From a virus: a DNA stretch of 41,757 bases. The position numbers were made by a program, and so were the translations under genes. Below the pieces are notes generated by a model. It saw nothing but the letters and a program-made list of their open reading frames with translations, was not told the DNA's origin and made no database searches. Location of the stretch: positions 1 through 41,757 of the IMG/VR virus record IMGVR_UViG_3300030329_000964; one strand, written 5' to 3'. Below, in pieces: positions 5,712 through 13,186 of this stretch (position 1 is its first letter; the number at the start of each line of letters is the position of its first letter).

Positions 5712-7308
5712 ATTCATCCGACATGAACCGTGTCCTAAGTGTGGATCAAAAGATAATCTCGCACGTTATGATGATGGTCATGTCTACTGTTTCGGTTGCC
5801 AATATCACAGCAACGATGAGAAAGGAGTAGACATGACTGAACCTAAAACAAACGGTTCTTTTCTAAGCGGCATAGTAGAACATTTAGGCAAGCGTAAGGT
5901 TAGTCATAATACCTGTCAGCATTTCGATTATGCCGTGGGTTCTGACAATGGAAAGAAAATCCATATAGCACCTTATTTTGATACTAAAGGAACTTTAGTC
6001 GCACAGAAAATACGCTACCCAAATAAAGATTTCCGTATCATAGGTAGTATGAACAACGCTCAACTGTTTGGAGCTAACCTTTATAATGCTGGTGGCAAAA
6101 AGATCGTGGTGTGCGAGGGTGAGATTGATGCACTTAGCGTAGCGGAATCTCAAGGCGTTAAGTGGCCTGTAGTTTCCATACCGAATGGCGCACCAAGCGC
6201 ACGTAAAGCATTAGAAAAACATCTTGAATATCTGGAAAGTTTTGACTCTGTGGTTTTGATGTTCGATCAGGACGAGCAGGGTCAAAAGGCGGTAGAGCAA
6301 TGCGTATCTTTGTTTTCCCCAAGTAAGGTTCGCGTTGCCAAGCTCCCGTTGAAAGACGCAAACGAAATGCTGGTCGCTGGTAGATCGAAGGAGCTAACCG
6401 CCGCTATTTGGAAAGCCAAGGAATACAGGCCAGACGGCATCGTTGATGGTTGTGATCTTTGGGATGTTGTTGTCGAGGAAGATAACATTTCTTCAATAGA
6501 TTACCCTTGGAGTGGCCTCAATGACATTACGCGAGGTTGTCGTGAGGGTGAGCTTGTCACAATCACTAGCGGCTCTGGCATTGGTAAGACCAGTGTTATC
6601 CGCGAAATGGCTTACAGCATGATTAATTCTGGTGAACGTGTCGGGATGATTATGCTGGAAGAAACAGTGAAGCGTACTGGTCTTGGTCTTATGGGGCTTG
6701 CGCTTAATAAACCTATTCATCTTGACCGTGAAGGCGTGGATGAAAACGACATGAGGATGGCCTTTGACACAACCATTGGTTCTGGAAAAGTCTTTCTCTA
6801 TGACCATTTCGGTTCGACACAAATCGAGAACTTGTTAAGCCGTGTACGGTTTTTAGCAAAGGCGTGTTTCTGTCGTTACATCTTCCTCGACCACCTATCC
6901 ATTGTTGTCAGTGGGATTGGGGATGGTGATGAAAGACGTATGATTGATAACGCTATGACCATGTTACGTACTCTTGTTCAAGAAACAGGTGTCGGTCTTA
7001 TCTTGGTGTCTCACCTACGTCGATCAGAGGGTGACAAAGGTTTTGAGAATGGGCGTGACCCAACGCTTAACTCTTTAAGAGGATCACACTCGATAGCCCA
7101 ACTGTCTGATATGTGTATCGCCTTGTCGAGAGATCAGTCTGAAAACTCAAGCATCACTAAGGTATCGGTTCTTAAAAATCGCTTCAGCGGTGAAACTGGC
7201 CTAGCAACCTATCTTTCTTATGACCGTATGACAGGACGTTTATCTGAAGAACTTCACTATATGGAGACTGACGATGCGGTTGGAGGAATTTCTCAAGACG
7301 GACTATGA
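5689..7308 (+). CDS. primase-helicase, T7 gp4-like
   Basis: 539 residues from ATG 5689, near T7 gp4A (566). The N-terminal zinc finger is seen as CPKCG and CFGC (C15, C18, C34, C37), which in T7 reads primase sites. A TOPRIM primase region follows (VVCEGEIDALS, then MFDQDEQGQ). The RecA-like helicase has Walker A GSGIGKTS (K300) and Walker B YIFLDHLS. It unwinds DNA and makes primers at the fork. The start overlaps the amidase gene by 23 bases. A second in-frame ATG at 5833, behind a perfect AAAGGAG, would make a product lacking the zinc finger, as T7 does with gp4B. Confidence 0.95.
   Translation: MRGEQSVKFIRHEPCPKCGSKDNLARYDDGHVYCFGCQYHSNDEKGVDMTEPKTNGSFLSGIVEHLGKRKVSHNTCQHFDYAVGSDNGKKIHIAPYFDTKGTLVAQKIRYPNKDFRIIGSMNNAQLFGANLYNAGGKKIVVCEGEIDALSVAESQGVKWPVVSIPNGAPSARKALEKHLEYLESFDSVVLMFDQDEQGQKAVEQCVSLFSPSKVRVAKLPLKDANEMLVAGRSKELTAAIWKAKEYRPDGIVDGCDLWDVVVEEDNISSIDYPWSGLNDITRGCREGELVTITSGSGIGKTSVIREMAYSMINSGERVGMIMLEETVKRTGLGLMGLALNKPIHLDREGVDENDMRMAFDTTIGSGKVFLYDHFGSTQIENLLSRVRFLAKACFCRYIFLDHLSIVVSGIGDGDERRMIDNAMTMLRTLVQETGVGLILVSHLRRSEGDKGFENGRDPTLNSLRGSHSIAQLSDMCIALSRDQSENSSITKVSVLKNRFSGETGLATYLSYDRMTGRLSEELHYMETDDAVGGISQDGL
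5821..5835 (+). promoter_or_regulatory. internal ribosome binding site and start for a short helicase form
   Basis: AAAGGAG at 5821-5827 lies five bases before an in-frame ATG at 5833 (MTEPKTNGSF). It falls just after the zinc finger, at the same place as the internal start of T7 gene 4B. Confidence 0.7.
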
Positions 7309-7486
7309 GGATGATCCTCAACAAGAGTGGAAGTGGGATATGATATTACAACTCACTACCGCTATTAAGCATTTAGAATCCCCGTTCCATACCCTTGATG
7401 AAGATGAATGGTATAACTGCATCATGGAAGCTTATGGACGCAGGGCTGAACTTCTTGGAACTATGCCATTGCGGAGAGTGTCTTGA
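7274..7486 (+). CDS. small unknown protein in the replication operon
   Basis: A 70-residue protein with GGAGA twelve bases before the ATG. It starts inside the primase-helicase gene and its stop overlaps the next start (TTGA). It is acidic in its first half (KTDYEDDPQQEWKWD) and appears helical, with no signal peptide. I recognise no family. T7 also has small genes between gp4 and gp5, but I see no similarity to a particular one. Confidence 0.7.
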   Translation: MRLEEFLKTDYEDDPQQEWKWDMILQLTTAIKHLESPFHTLDEDEWYNCIMEAYGRRAELLGTMPLRRVS

Positions 7487-7704
7487 TTAAAGCTACTTTA
7501 GAAAACCTCACGCTTGCGCTTCATGTTTTCGCTGAAAATAGAAGGCTTAAAGCAGAGGTCAAAAGACTACAGAAAGAACTGAACCATGCTGAAAGGTATG
7601 CTGAAGATTTACATCACGAAATGAAAGGAAGGTTATGGCGAGATACATCTTTGACATCGAAACAGACGGCTTCCTTGACGAATGTAGCAAGGTTCACTCA
7701 TTAG
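7483..7704 (+). CDS. small coiled-coil protein with TTG start, unknown function
   Basis: 73 residues from a TTG that overlaps the previous stop, with GGAGAG seven bases upstream. Residues 15-45 have a heptad pattern (ENRRLKAEVKRLQKELNHAE) typical of a coiled coil. The last 22 residues overlap the start of the DNA polymerase gene in another frame. A palindrome covers codons 2-6 (Ile-Lys-Ala-Thr-Leu), so any protein bound there would sit on the translation start of this gene. Function unknown. Confidence 0.65.
   Translation: MIKATLENLTLALHVFAENRRLKAEVKRLQKELNHAERYAEDLHHEMKGRLWRDTSLTSKQTASLTNVARFTH
7487..7501. repeat. dispersed palindrome, TTAAAGCTACTTTAG
   Basis: At codons 2-6 of the 7483 gene, read as Ile-Lys-Ala-Thr-Leu-Glu. 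Confidence 0.85.
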
Positions 7705-9428
7705 TTCTTGTTGAGGCTGATACAGGTAAACAAATTTCATGCGCTAACCAAACTGGTTACATACCATTGCAGAAAGGTCTTGATGCTTTAACAAACGCTG
7801 ACGAGATCATTGGTCACAACATCATCAAATTTGATCTACCTGTTTTAAATAAAATTTACCCCCAATTCAGAACGAGAGCAAAGATCACCGACACACTTGT
7901 TCTCACTAGGTTGCTCTGGCCTCACATAAAAGAGCTTGATTACAGGGCTATCGAAAAGAAGATACGCGAACACCCTGCTAATCTCTGTGGATCACATTCA
8001 CTCAAAGCTTGGGGGTATCGTCTACGGTGTCACAAGGGTCATGTCGATAATGGTTTTGATCGGTGGACTCCTAAGATGCAGACGTACTGCGAACAGGATG
8101 TTGAAGTAACCCATACTCTTTACAGGCGTATCTTGAAAAAGGGTGTTCCTGAAAGAGCCTCAAAGTTAGAACACGATATTGCTCATCTTATGTGGAAACA
8201 GGAGCAGAACGGTTTTTGTTTTGACATTGATAAAGCTACTTTACTTTTGGCTGATCTAAATGAAAGACGCTTAGAGATTGAGTCAGAGCTTCAAGAGATA
8301 TGGCCTCCCGAAGAAGAAGTAATCCCGTTTTACCCCAAGGTTAATAACTCTAAACTTGGTTATGAGAAGGGTAAACTCTTTGAGAAAAAGAAGATACACG
8401 TTTTCAATCCTAGTTCACGTAAGCAAGTCGGTGAAAAGCTTATCGACAAATACGGATGGGAACCTGAAGAATTAACTGAAAACAATTTACCAAAGGTAGA
8501 TGAAACTGTTCTCAATGGTCTGCCGTATCCCGAAGCTAAGTTATTAGCTGAATACTTTCTTTTACAAAAACGTCTAGGTCAGCTTTCCGATGGGAGACAG
8601 GCTTGGTTAAAGGTTGAACGTGATGGAAAAATCCACGGTTCAGTCATAACCAATGGCACTGTTTCTGGTAGAGCCAGCCACGCCTTTCCTAATATTGCCC
8701 AAGTTCCAAGCACTCATTCACCTTATGGAGATAGGTGTCGTGAGTTATTCCATGTGCCTCAAGGCTGGAAACTTGTCGGGGCTGATATGTCAGGGTTAGA
8801 GCTACGTGCTTTAGCCGCTGAACTTCATAAGTTCGACAAGGGTGCTTATGCACAAGAGGTGATTAATGGTGACATCCACGAAGCTAACAAGAAGGCGGCG
8901 GGTCTTAACGACAGAAGCCAAGCCAAAACCTTCATCTATGCGTTCCTGTATGGCGGCTCGGCGAAAAGGATTGGTTCTGTGGTGGGGGGTTCTACGGCCT
9001 ATGGTGCGACTCTCATTAAAAGGTTTCTTAAAGCTACGCCAGCTATTGCCAAATTGCGTAAAGCCGTGGAACGCCAGTGCGAAAAGGAATATCTGGTCGG
9101 ATTAGATGGTAGATACCTTCATGTACGCTCCCCTCATTCGGCTGTTAATCTACTCCTACAATCCCACGGTGCGGTTTTGTGTAAGCAATGGCTTCTTATT
9201 GTTGAGAAGAAATTAGCTTTAAAGCAACTGTCTCACGGATGGGATGGTGATTATGCCTTTTGTGCTTGGGTTCACGACGAGGTGCAAATCGCCTGTAAAG
9301 CCCATTTAGCTGAATTGATTGGTGAAGTCTGTGTCGAAGCCTGTGCAGAAGCAGGGAAGCATTTTGATTTCGCGTGTCCTCTTGATGGGGAATTTAAAAT
9401 TGGTGACACATGGAAGGAGACTCACTGA
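7635..9428 (+). CDS. DNA polymerase, T7 gp5-like family A
   Basis: A 597-residue replicative polymerase with a 3'-5' proofreading exonuclease. The exonuclease metal site DIETDG (D7, E9) opens the protein, with HNIIKFDL and EQDVEVT further on. The polymerase part shows motif A GADMSGLELRA (D384), motif B QAKTFIYAFLYGG and motif C VHDEVQ (H547, D548). T7 gp5 has 704 residues; this one is about 100 shorter, so an insertion such as the thioredoxin-binding loop may be missing, but I have not aligned it. AAAGGAAGG precedes the ATG. The stop overlaps the next start as TGATG. A palindrome lies at 8230-8244. Confidence 0.96.
   Translation: MARYIFDIETDGFLDECSKVHSLVLVEADTGKQISCANQTGYIPLQKGLDALTNADEIIGHNIIKFDLPVLNKIYPQFRTRAKITDTLVLTRLLWPHIKELDYRAIEKKIREHPANLCGSHSLKAWGYRLRCHKGHVDNGFDRWTPKMQTYCEQDVEVTHTLYRRILKKGVPERASKLEHDIAHLMWKQEQNGFCFDIDKATLLLADLNERRLEIESELQEIWPPEEEVIPFYPKVNNSKLGYEKGKLFEKKKIHVFNPSSRKQVGEKLIDKYGWEPEELTENNLPKVDETVLNGLPYPEAKLLAEYFLLQKRLGQLSDGRQAWLKVERDGKIHGSVITNGTVSGRASHAFPNIAQVPSTHSPYGDRCRELFHVPQGWKLVGADMSGLELRALAAELHKFDKGAYAQEVINGDIHEANKKAAGLNDRSQAKTFIYAFLYGGSAKRIGSVVGGSTAYGATLIKRFLKATPAIAKLRKAVERQCEKEYLVGLDGRYLHVRSPHSAVNLLLQSHGAVLCKQWLLIVEKKLALKQLSHGWDGDYAFCAWVHDEVQIACKAHLAELIGEVCVEACAEAGKHFDFACPLDGEFKIGDTWKETH
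8230..8244. repeat. dispersed palindrome, ATAAAGCTACTTTAC
   Basis: Inside the DNA polymerase gene, read as Asp-Lys-Ala-Thr-Leu-Leu. Confidence 0.8.
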
Positions 9429-10186
9429 TGCGTACACTTTTAATTGATGGTGACATTCTAGCATTTCAGGTGGCGGCTGTTACCCAAGCCCCTTTCGTGT
9501 GTCCTGATGAACCTGATGTGTTCGTGGTTATGCTGGATAATAAAACAGCCAAGCGTAACATTCGATCACACATTAAGTCCCTAGAAGAAACTTTTGAAGC
9601 TGACAAATCCATCATTGCGTTATCGAAAGTTGGACAAGGTGGTAAAGATAACTACCGTAAATCCATCTTACCTTCCTACAAAGACAATCGTAATCGTAAG
9701 GGTTACAAGCCTGTTGGTTTACCTCTCCTTTTTGAGTGGCTACCCACAGAATTTGAGACTTACGCTTTCGACACTTTAGAGGGTGATGATGTTCTTGGGA
9801 TATTAGCTACCCATCCTACCCTTGTTAAAGGCGATAAGATTATCGTCAGTATCGACAAGGATATGAAAACTATACCGTCGAAACTCATCTGGCGTATTGA
9901 AGATGGGATAAAAGAAATCACCAAGAAACAAGCCGACTACTGGCATCTATTTCAAACTCTCACTGGTGACACTACTGACAATTACAAAGGCTGTCCGACA
10001 GTCGGCCCTAAAACCGCAGAGAAGATACTAGCTTCAGACCCATCTTGGGAAACTGTCGTTAGTGCCTACGAGTCGAAGGGTCTTACTGAGGAAGATGCGC
10101 TTGTTCAAGCCCAAGTCGCTCGTATTTGTCGGCATGAAAACTATGACATTGAAAAAGGAGAATTAACATTATGGCATCCCCTGTAG
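9428..10186 (+). CDS. 5'-3' exonuclease, T7 gp6-like
   Basis: 252 residues from the ATG at 9428, which overlaps the polymerase TGA and follows AAGGAG. It begins MRTLLIDGDILAF, with the metal-binding Asp residues of FEN-type 5' nucleases; further acidic motifs are DTLEGDDVLG and SIDKDMKT, and the DNA-binding helix-hairpin-helix region is CPTVGPKTAEKIL. In T7 the enzyme removes RNA primers and degrades host DNA. A start at 9410 is possible but lacks the ribosome binding site. It closes the SSB, endonuclease, amidase, primase-helicase, polymerase, exonuclease series typical of T7-like phages. Confidence 0.9.
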   Translation: MRTLLIDGDILAFQVAAVTQAPFVCPDEPDVFVVMLDNKTAKRNIRSHIKSLEETFEADKSIIALSKVGQGGKDNYRKSILPSYKDNRNRKGYKPVGLPLLFEWLPTEFETYAFDTLEGDDVLGILATHPTLVKGDKIIVSIDKDMKTIPSKLIWRIEDGIKEITKKQADYWHLFQTLTGDTTDNYKGCPTVGPKTAEKILASDPSWETVVSAYESKGLTEEDALVQAQVARICRHENYDIEKGELTLWHPL

Positions 10187-10440
10187 AATATATGAGAAAG
10201 CTGGAAGCGGATAAGCATTACGTCGAAGTTAACAAGCCCACGCATTACACAATGGGTATTGAAGTCTTTGAGTATATCGCTTCATGGGAAATGGGTTTCG
10301 CTGAAGGCAATGTGATTAAGTACGTCACTCGCGCACCTCACAAGAACAACCCCATTAAAGATTTAAAGAAAGCTCGTTGGTATCTCGACCAGCTTATTTC
10401 TGAAGCCGAAAAGTCTAACCAAATGGAGTTAAAATTATGA
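10171..10440 (+). CDS. DUF3310 protein, possible nucleotide kinase relative
   Basis: 89 residues with AAAAGGAG before the ATG, overlapping the exonuclease end by 16 bases. The pattern HYTMGIEVFEYI, GNVIKYVTRA and IKDLKKARWYLDQLI is that of the DUF3310 family, common in phages. T7 gp1.7, a nucleoside monophosphate kinase, contains a related region, so a role in nucleotide supply is plausible but not shown. Its neighbours are a MazG-like pyrophosphohydrolase and ribonucleotide reductase, which fits nucleotide metabolism. Confidence 0.75.
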   Translation: MASPVEYMRKLEADKHYVEVNKPTHYTMGIEVFEYIASWEMGFAEGNVIKYVTRAPHKNNPIKDLKKARWYLDQLISEAEKSNQMELKL

Positions 10441-10841
10441 ACCGCGAAGAATTAGTTAAAGAGTTTCACAACGCCATGAAGCTACAGAGTGACATTGAAA
10501 TGTCCTCACAGTCTTTACGGTTTCGCCTTGATCTTATCATTGAGGAATACAACGAGTTTGTTACTGAAGTTACAAAAGCAAACCACGATATTCAGACACT
10601 TGGGGCTGTTTCGCACGACACTAAAGTAGCTTTAGCGAAAGAGTTAGCTGATCTTCAGTACGTCATAAGCGGGTTCGCTGTGACCTTTGGGCTTCCTTTA
10701 GAGGCTGTGCTTGAGCGTGTCCACGCTTCCAACATGACTAAGGTTGATCCTGATACGGGTCACGTATTTGTACGGGCAGATGGGAAAATCCTGAAAGGCC
10801 CAAATTATAAACCAGCGGAATTGGAGGATTTAATTGTTTAA
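10437..10841 (+). CDS. MazG-like nucleotide pyrophosphohydrolase
   Basis: A 134-residue all-helical protein. The metal-binding signature of the MazG/HisE superfamily is visible as EEYNEF near residue 40 and ELADLQYVISG near residue 71, and the C-terminal part (ASNMTKVDPDTG to LKGPNYKPAEL) is typical of phage members. Such enzymes hydrolyse (d)NTPs; in phages they are proposed to adjust nucleotide pools or (p)ppGpp during infection. The ATG overlaps the previous stop (ATGA). A perfect palindrome at 10621-10635 encodes Thr-Lys-Val-Ala-Leu-Ala. Confidence 0.85.
   Translation: MNREELVKEFHNAMKLQSDIEMSSQSLRFRLDLIIEEYNEFVTEVTKANHDIQTLGAVSHDTKVALAKELADLQYVISGFAVTFGLPLEAVLERVHASNMTKVDPDTGHVFVRADGKILKGPNYKPAELEDLIV
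10621..10635. repeat. dispersed palindrome, perfect CTAAAGTAGCTTTAG
   Basis: Inside the MazG-like gene, read as Thr-Lys-Val-Ala-Leu-Ala. Confidence 0.9.
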
Positions 10842-12519
10842 GTCAAATCGTAACCCTCAATTCCGTAGTCAATTCGCAGAAGATATTTTTCACCATAAGT
10901 ACGCCCATGAAGGCGCAGAAACATGGGAAGAACTCTGTAACACTTTAGTCGATGACGTTTGTTCTGACCTTGATCGCACTCTGTACGAAGCCAAGGAACA
11001 GTTAAAGAAACATATGATCGACATGAAGTTTATCGCTGGTGGTCGATACCTTTACTATGCTGGTCGTAAGAAGAAATTCTTCAACAACTGCTACCTTCTT
11101 AAAGCAGAGGAAGATACCCGTGAAGATTGGGCTAACCTCTCTTGGAAATCTGAAAGCTGTCTGATGACAGGTGGTGGTATCGGGGTTGACTACTCACGTT
11201 ATAGAGCAAGTGGGTCAAAGCTTGGTTCTACTGGTGGTTTGGCTTCAGGCCCACTTGCCAAGATGGAAATGATTAATGAGATCGGGCGGCGTGTCATGCA
11301 AGGCGGCTCTCGTCGCTCTGCTATCTATGCCTCACTTAGTCATAAGCATGGTGATGTTCACGAATTTCTAAAGCTAAAGAACTGGCATGAAATGTATATC
11401 GCTGGTTCTGACATTACCGTAGCGAAAGCAAAGGAAGCTGATTTCAATTACCACGCACCAATGGATATGACGAACATATCAGTCAACTACGACACAGATT
11501 GGTTAATGAATTATTGGGAGACAGGTGATGTTGGTTCAGCCTTTGAGGAAAATGTCAGACAGGCGTTATCTACGGGAGAACCCGGATTTTCGTTTAACTT
11601 CTTTGACAAGGAAACAGAAACCTTACGCAACGCTTGTACTGAAGTTACATCGTCCGACGACAGTGACGTATGCAACCTTGGCTCCATCAACCTTGGACGC
11701 ATTGAGTCAATACAAGAACTCTCAGAAGTCGTTGACCTTGCCATCCTCTTTCTCTTGTGCGGAACGCTACGAGCAGACTTGCCCTATTCCAAAGTCGGAA
11801 AAACGAGAGCTAAGAATAGACGTTTAGGTTTGGGCTTGATGGGAGTCCATGAATTTCTTTTAAAACAAGGGAGCAAATATGAAGTTACCCCCGAACTACA
11901 TAAGTATCTATCGGTATACAAAAGTGCATCTGATAAAGCTTCTGCGAAGTACAGCGACTTACTTAGCATATCTCATCCTGTGGCTAATCGCGCCATTGCT
12001 CCTACTGGTAGCATTAGTATACTCACAAGTAGCACCAGTGGTATCGAAAGTGTATTCGCGGTTGCGTATAAGAGGCGTTACCTCAAACACGGAACAGAAT
12101 GGCACTACCAATACGTAGTCGATAGCACTTCTCAAGAACTCATTGAACGCTACGGCGTTGATCCTGACTCAATCGAGTCGGCTTTGGATTTAGCTAATGA
12201 TTTCGAGAGGCGTATTGCGTTCCAAGCTGACATTCAAGACTACGTTGATATGTCTATTTCCTCTACCATCAACCTTCCAGCTTGGGGTACTGATGGTAAT
12301 AATGAAGATTTAGTAAAACCATTTGCTCAAACTTTAGCTAGTTATGCTCATCGTTTGAGGGGTTTCACCTGTTATCCTGACGGTTCCCGTGGTGGTCAAC
12401 CGTTAGTGCCTGTTTCGTATAACGAGGCGAAGGATAAACTTGGTGAGGAATTTGAAGAAGGAGTAGAAACTCACGACATTTGTGACATAACAGGCCACGG
12501 GGGAAGCTGTGGAGTATAA
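10834..12519 (+). CDS. class II (B12-dependent) ribonucleotide reductase
   Basis: A 561-residue enzyme converting ribonucleotides to deoxyribonucleotides. The catalytic Asn-Cys-Glu set is in NACTE (N266, C268, E270), followed by VCNLGSINL; the phosphate-binding loop is APTGSISI. The C-terminal tail ends CDITGHGGSCGV with a Cys pair, as expected for the reducing arm. No small subunit gene is present, which fits a cobalamin-dependent class II enzyme. The TTG start follows GGAGG and overlaps the MazG-like stop. Class II reductases are common in marine podophages. Enzyme activity would depend on host cobalamin. Confidence 0.93.
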   Translation: MFKSNRNPQFRSQFAEDIFHHKYAHEGAETWEELCNTLVDDVCSDLDRTLYEAKEQLKKHMIDMKFIAGGRYLYYAGRKKKFFNNCYLLKAEEDTREDWANLSWKSESCLMTGGGIGVDYSRYRASGSKLGSTGGLASGPLAKMEMINEIGRRVMQGGSRRSAIYASLSHKHGDVHEFLKLKNWHEMYIAGSDITVAKAKEADFNYHAPMDMTNISVNYDTDWLMNYWETGDVGSAFEENVRQALSTGEPGFSFNFFDKETETLRNACTEVTSSDDSDVCNLGSINLGRIESIQELSEVVDLAILFLLCGTLRADLPYSKVGKTRAKNRRLGLGLMGVHEFLLKQGSKYEVTPELHKYLSVYKSASDKASAKYSDLLSISHPVANRAIAPTGSISILTSSTSGIESVFAVAYKRRYLKHGTEWHYQYVVDSTSQELIERYGVDPDSIESALDLANDFERRIAFQADIQDYVDMSISSTINLPAWGTDGNNEDLVKPFAQTLASYAHRLRGFTCYPDGSRGGQPLVPVSYNEAKDKLGEEFEEGVETHDICDITGHGGSCGV

Positions 12520-12521
12520 CG

Positions 12522-12746
12522 ATGGCAAGAAACTATAGACGAGAGTATGACACTTATCACGGGAAGCCTTCACAAATTAAACGAAGGTCATCCCGTAATA
12601 AGGCCAGAAGGTTACTTATCAAAAAACGAGGTAAAGTAGCTTTAGCTGGTAAAGACGTAGACCACGCTGATCGTAACCCAAATAACAACAGCGTTAAGAA
12701 CCTACGTATCCAGACGAAATCACGTAATCGTCGTAGAAACAAATAA
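12522..12746 (+). CDS. small HNH-like nuclease
   Basis: A 74-residue, very basic protein (19 Arg or Lys in the first 40 residues). The C-terminal part, DVDHADRNPNNNSVKNLRI, matches the histidine, asparagine and NLR elements of small phage HNH domains. It is short, so it may be a minimal nuclease or a remnant of a homing endonuclease. A GGAG sits just upstream of the ATG, two bases after the reductase stop. Its TAA is part of the promoter-like element at 12741. A palindrome at 12631 encodes Gly-Lys-Val-Ala-Leu-Ala. Confidence 0.65.
   Translation: MARNYRREYDTYHGKPSQIKRRSSRNKARRLLIKKRGKVALAGKDVDHADRNPNNNSVKNLRIQTKSRNRRRNK
12631..12645. repeat. dispersed palindrome, GTAAAGTAGCTTTAG
   Basis: Inside the HNH-like gene and 96 bases before the virion-module promoter-like element. 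Confidence 0.85.
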
Positions 12747-12768
12747 CACCCAATATGTGAACAGATGA
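12741..12768 (+). promoter_or_regulatory. candidate phage RNA polymerase promoter, virion module
   Basis: AAATAACACCCAAT followed by ATGTGAACAGATGA. It lies at the break between nucleotide metabolism and virion genes, where T7-like phages begin class III transcription. Confidence 0.55.
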
Positions 12769-12959
12769 AAACATCAAAGCAAATCCCCCCAATAGACAAG
12801 GCTCTGATTGAGTGCCTAGACGGTATGTTTCCAGACTGCGCTCCTAATTTCAAAGACACAGAAAAAGAGATTTGGATAAAAGCTGGTCAAGTTTCAGTCG
12901 TTAGGTTTCTGAAAAAGAACTTTGACAAGCAAAACGAAACTGTACTTAGGAGTGAATGA
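12765..12959 (+). CDS. small conserved-looking protein before the virion genes
   Basis: 64 residues. The pattern IPPIDKALIECLDGMFPD, EIWIKAGQVSVVRFLKKNF and a final QN-rich tail resembles a small protein often seen at this place, between replication and head genes, in marine T7-like phages; no function is known to me. It has no membrane segment. The ATG is within the end of the promoter-like element, and only a weak GAACAG precedes it, so the start is moderately certain. It ends one base before the next ATG. Confidence 0.7.
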   Translation: MKTSKQIPPIDKALIECLDGMFPDCAPNFKDTEKEIWIKAGQVSVVRFLKKNFDKQNETVLRSE

Positions 12960-12960
12960 T

Positions 12961-13182
12961 ATGTGTTTAGGAGGAGGTACTACTGTAGCGGCCCCACCGC
13001 CGCCCCCTGCCCCACCAGCCCCCCAAGCTGTAGAAATCCCTGAACCACCAGAGTTAGCGGATCAAGGTGAAGGTGCTGTGCAAAAGACCAAAAAGAAAGG
13101 TCGTAGTTCGTTACGCATTAAGCGACAAACGGATGTGAATGTTGCAGGTGCAAGTGGAACAGGCGTAAACGTGCCGGAGTAA
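12961..13182 (+). CDS. T7 gp7.3-like small virion or tail assembly protein
   Basis: 73 residues from ATG 12961 behind AGGAG. It starts MCLGGGTT, has a proline-rich stretch (PPPPPAPPAP), then a conserved basic tail KKKGRSSLRIKRQTDVN with Gly-rich end. T7 gp7.3 has the same order: low-complexity first half, then a GRKKARAGGKKSLSV region, and sits directly before the portal gene. T7 gp7.3 is a minor particle protein needed for tail assembly and adsorption. The similarity is in architecture and place; sequence identity is low. Confidence 0.65.
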   Translation: MCLGGGTTVAAPPPPPAPPAPQAVEIPEPPELADQGEGAVQKTKKKGRSSLRIKRQTDVNVAGASGTGVNVPE

Positions 13183-13186
13183 TCTC

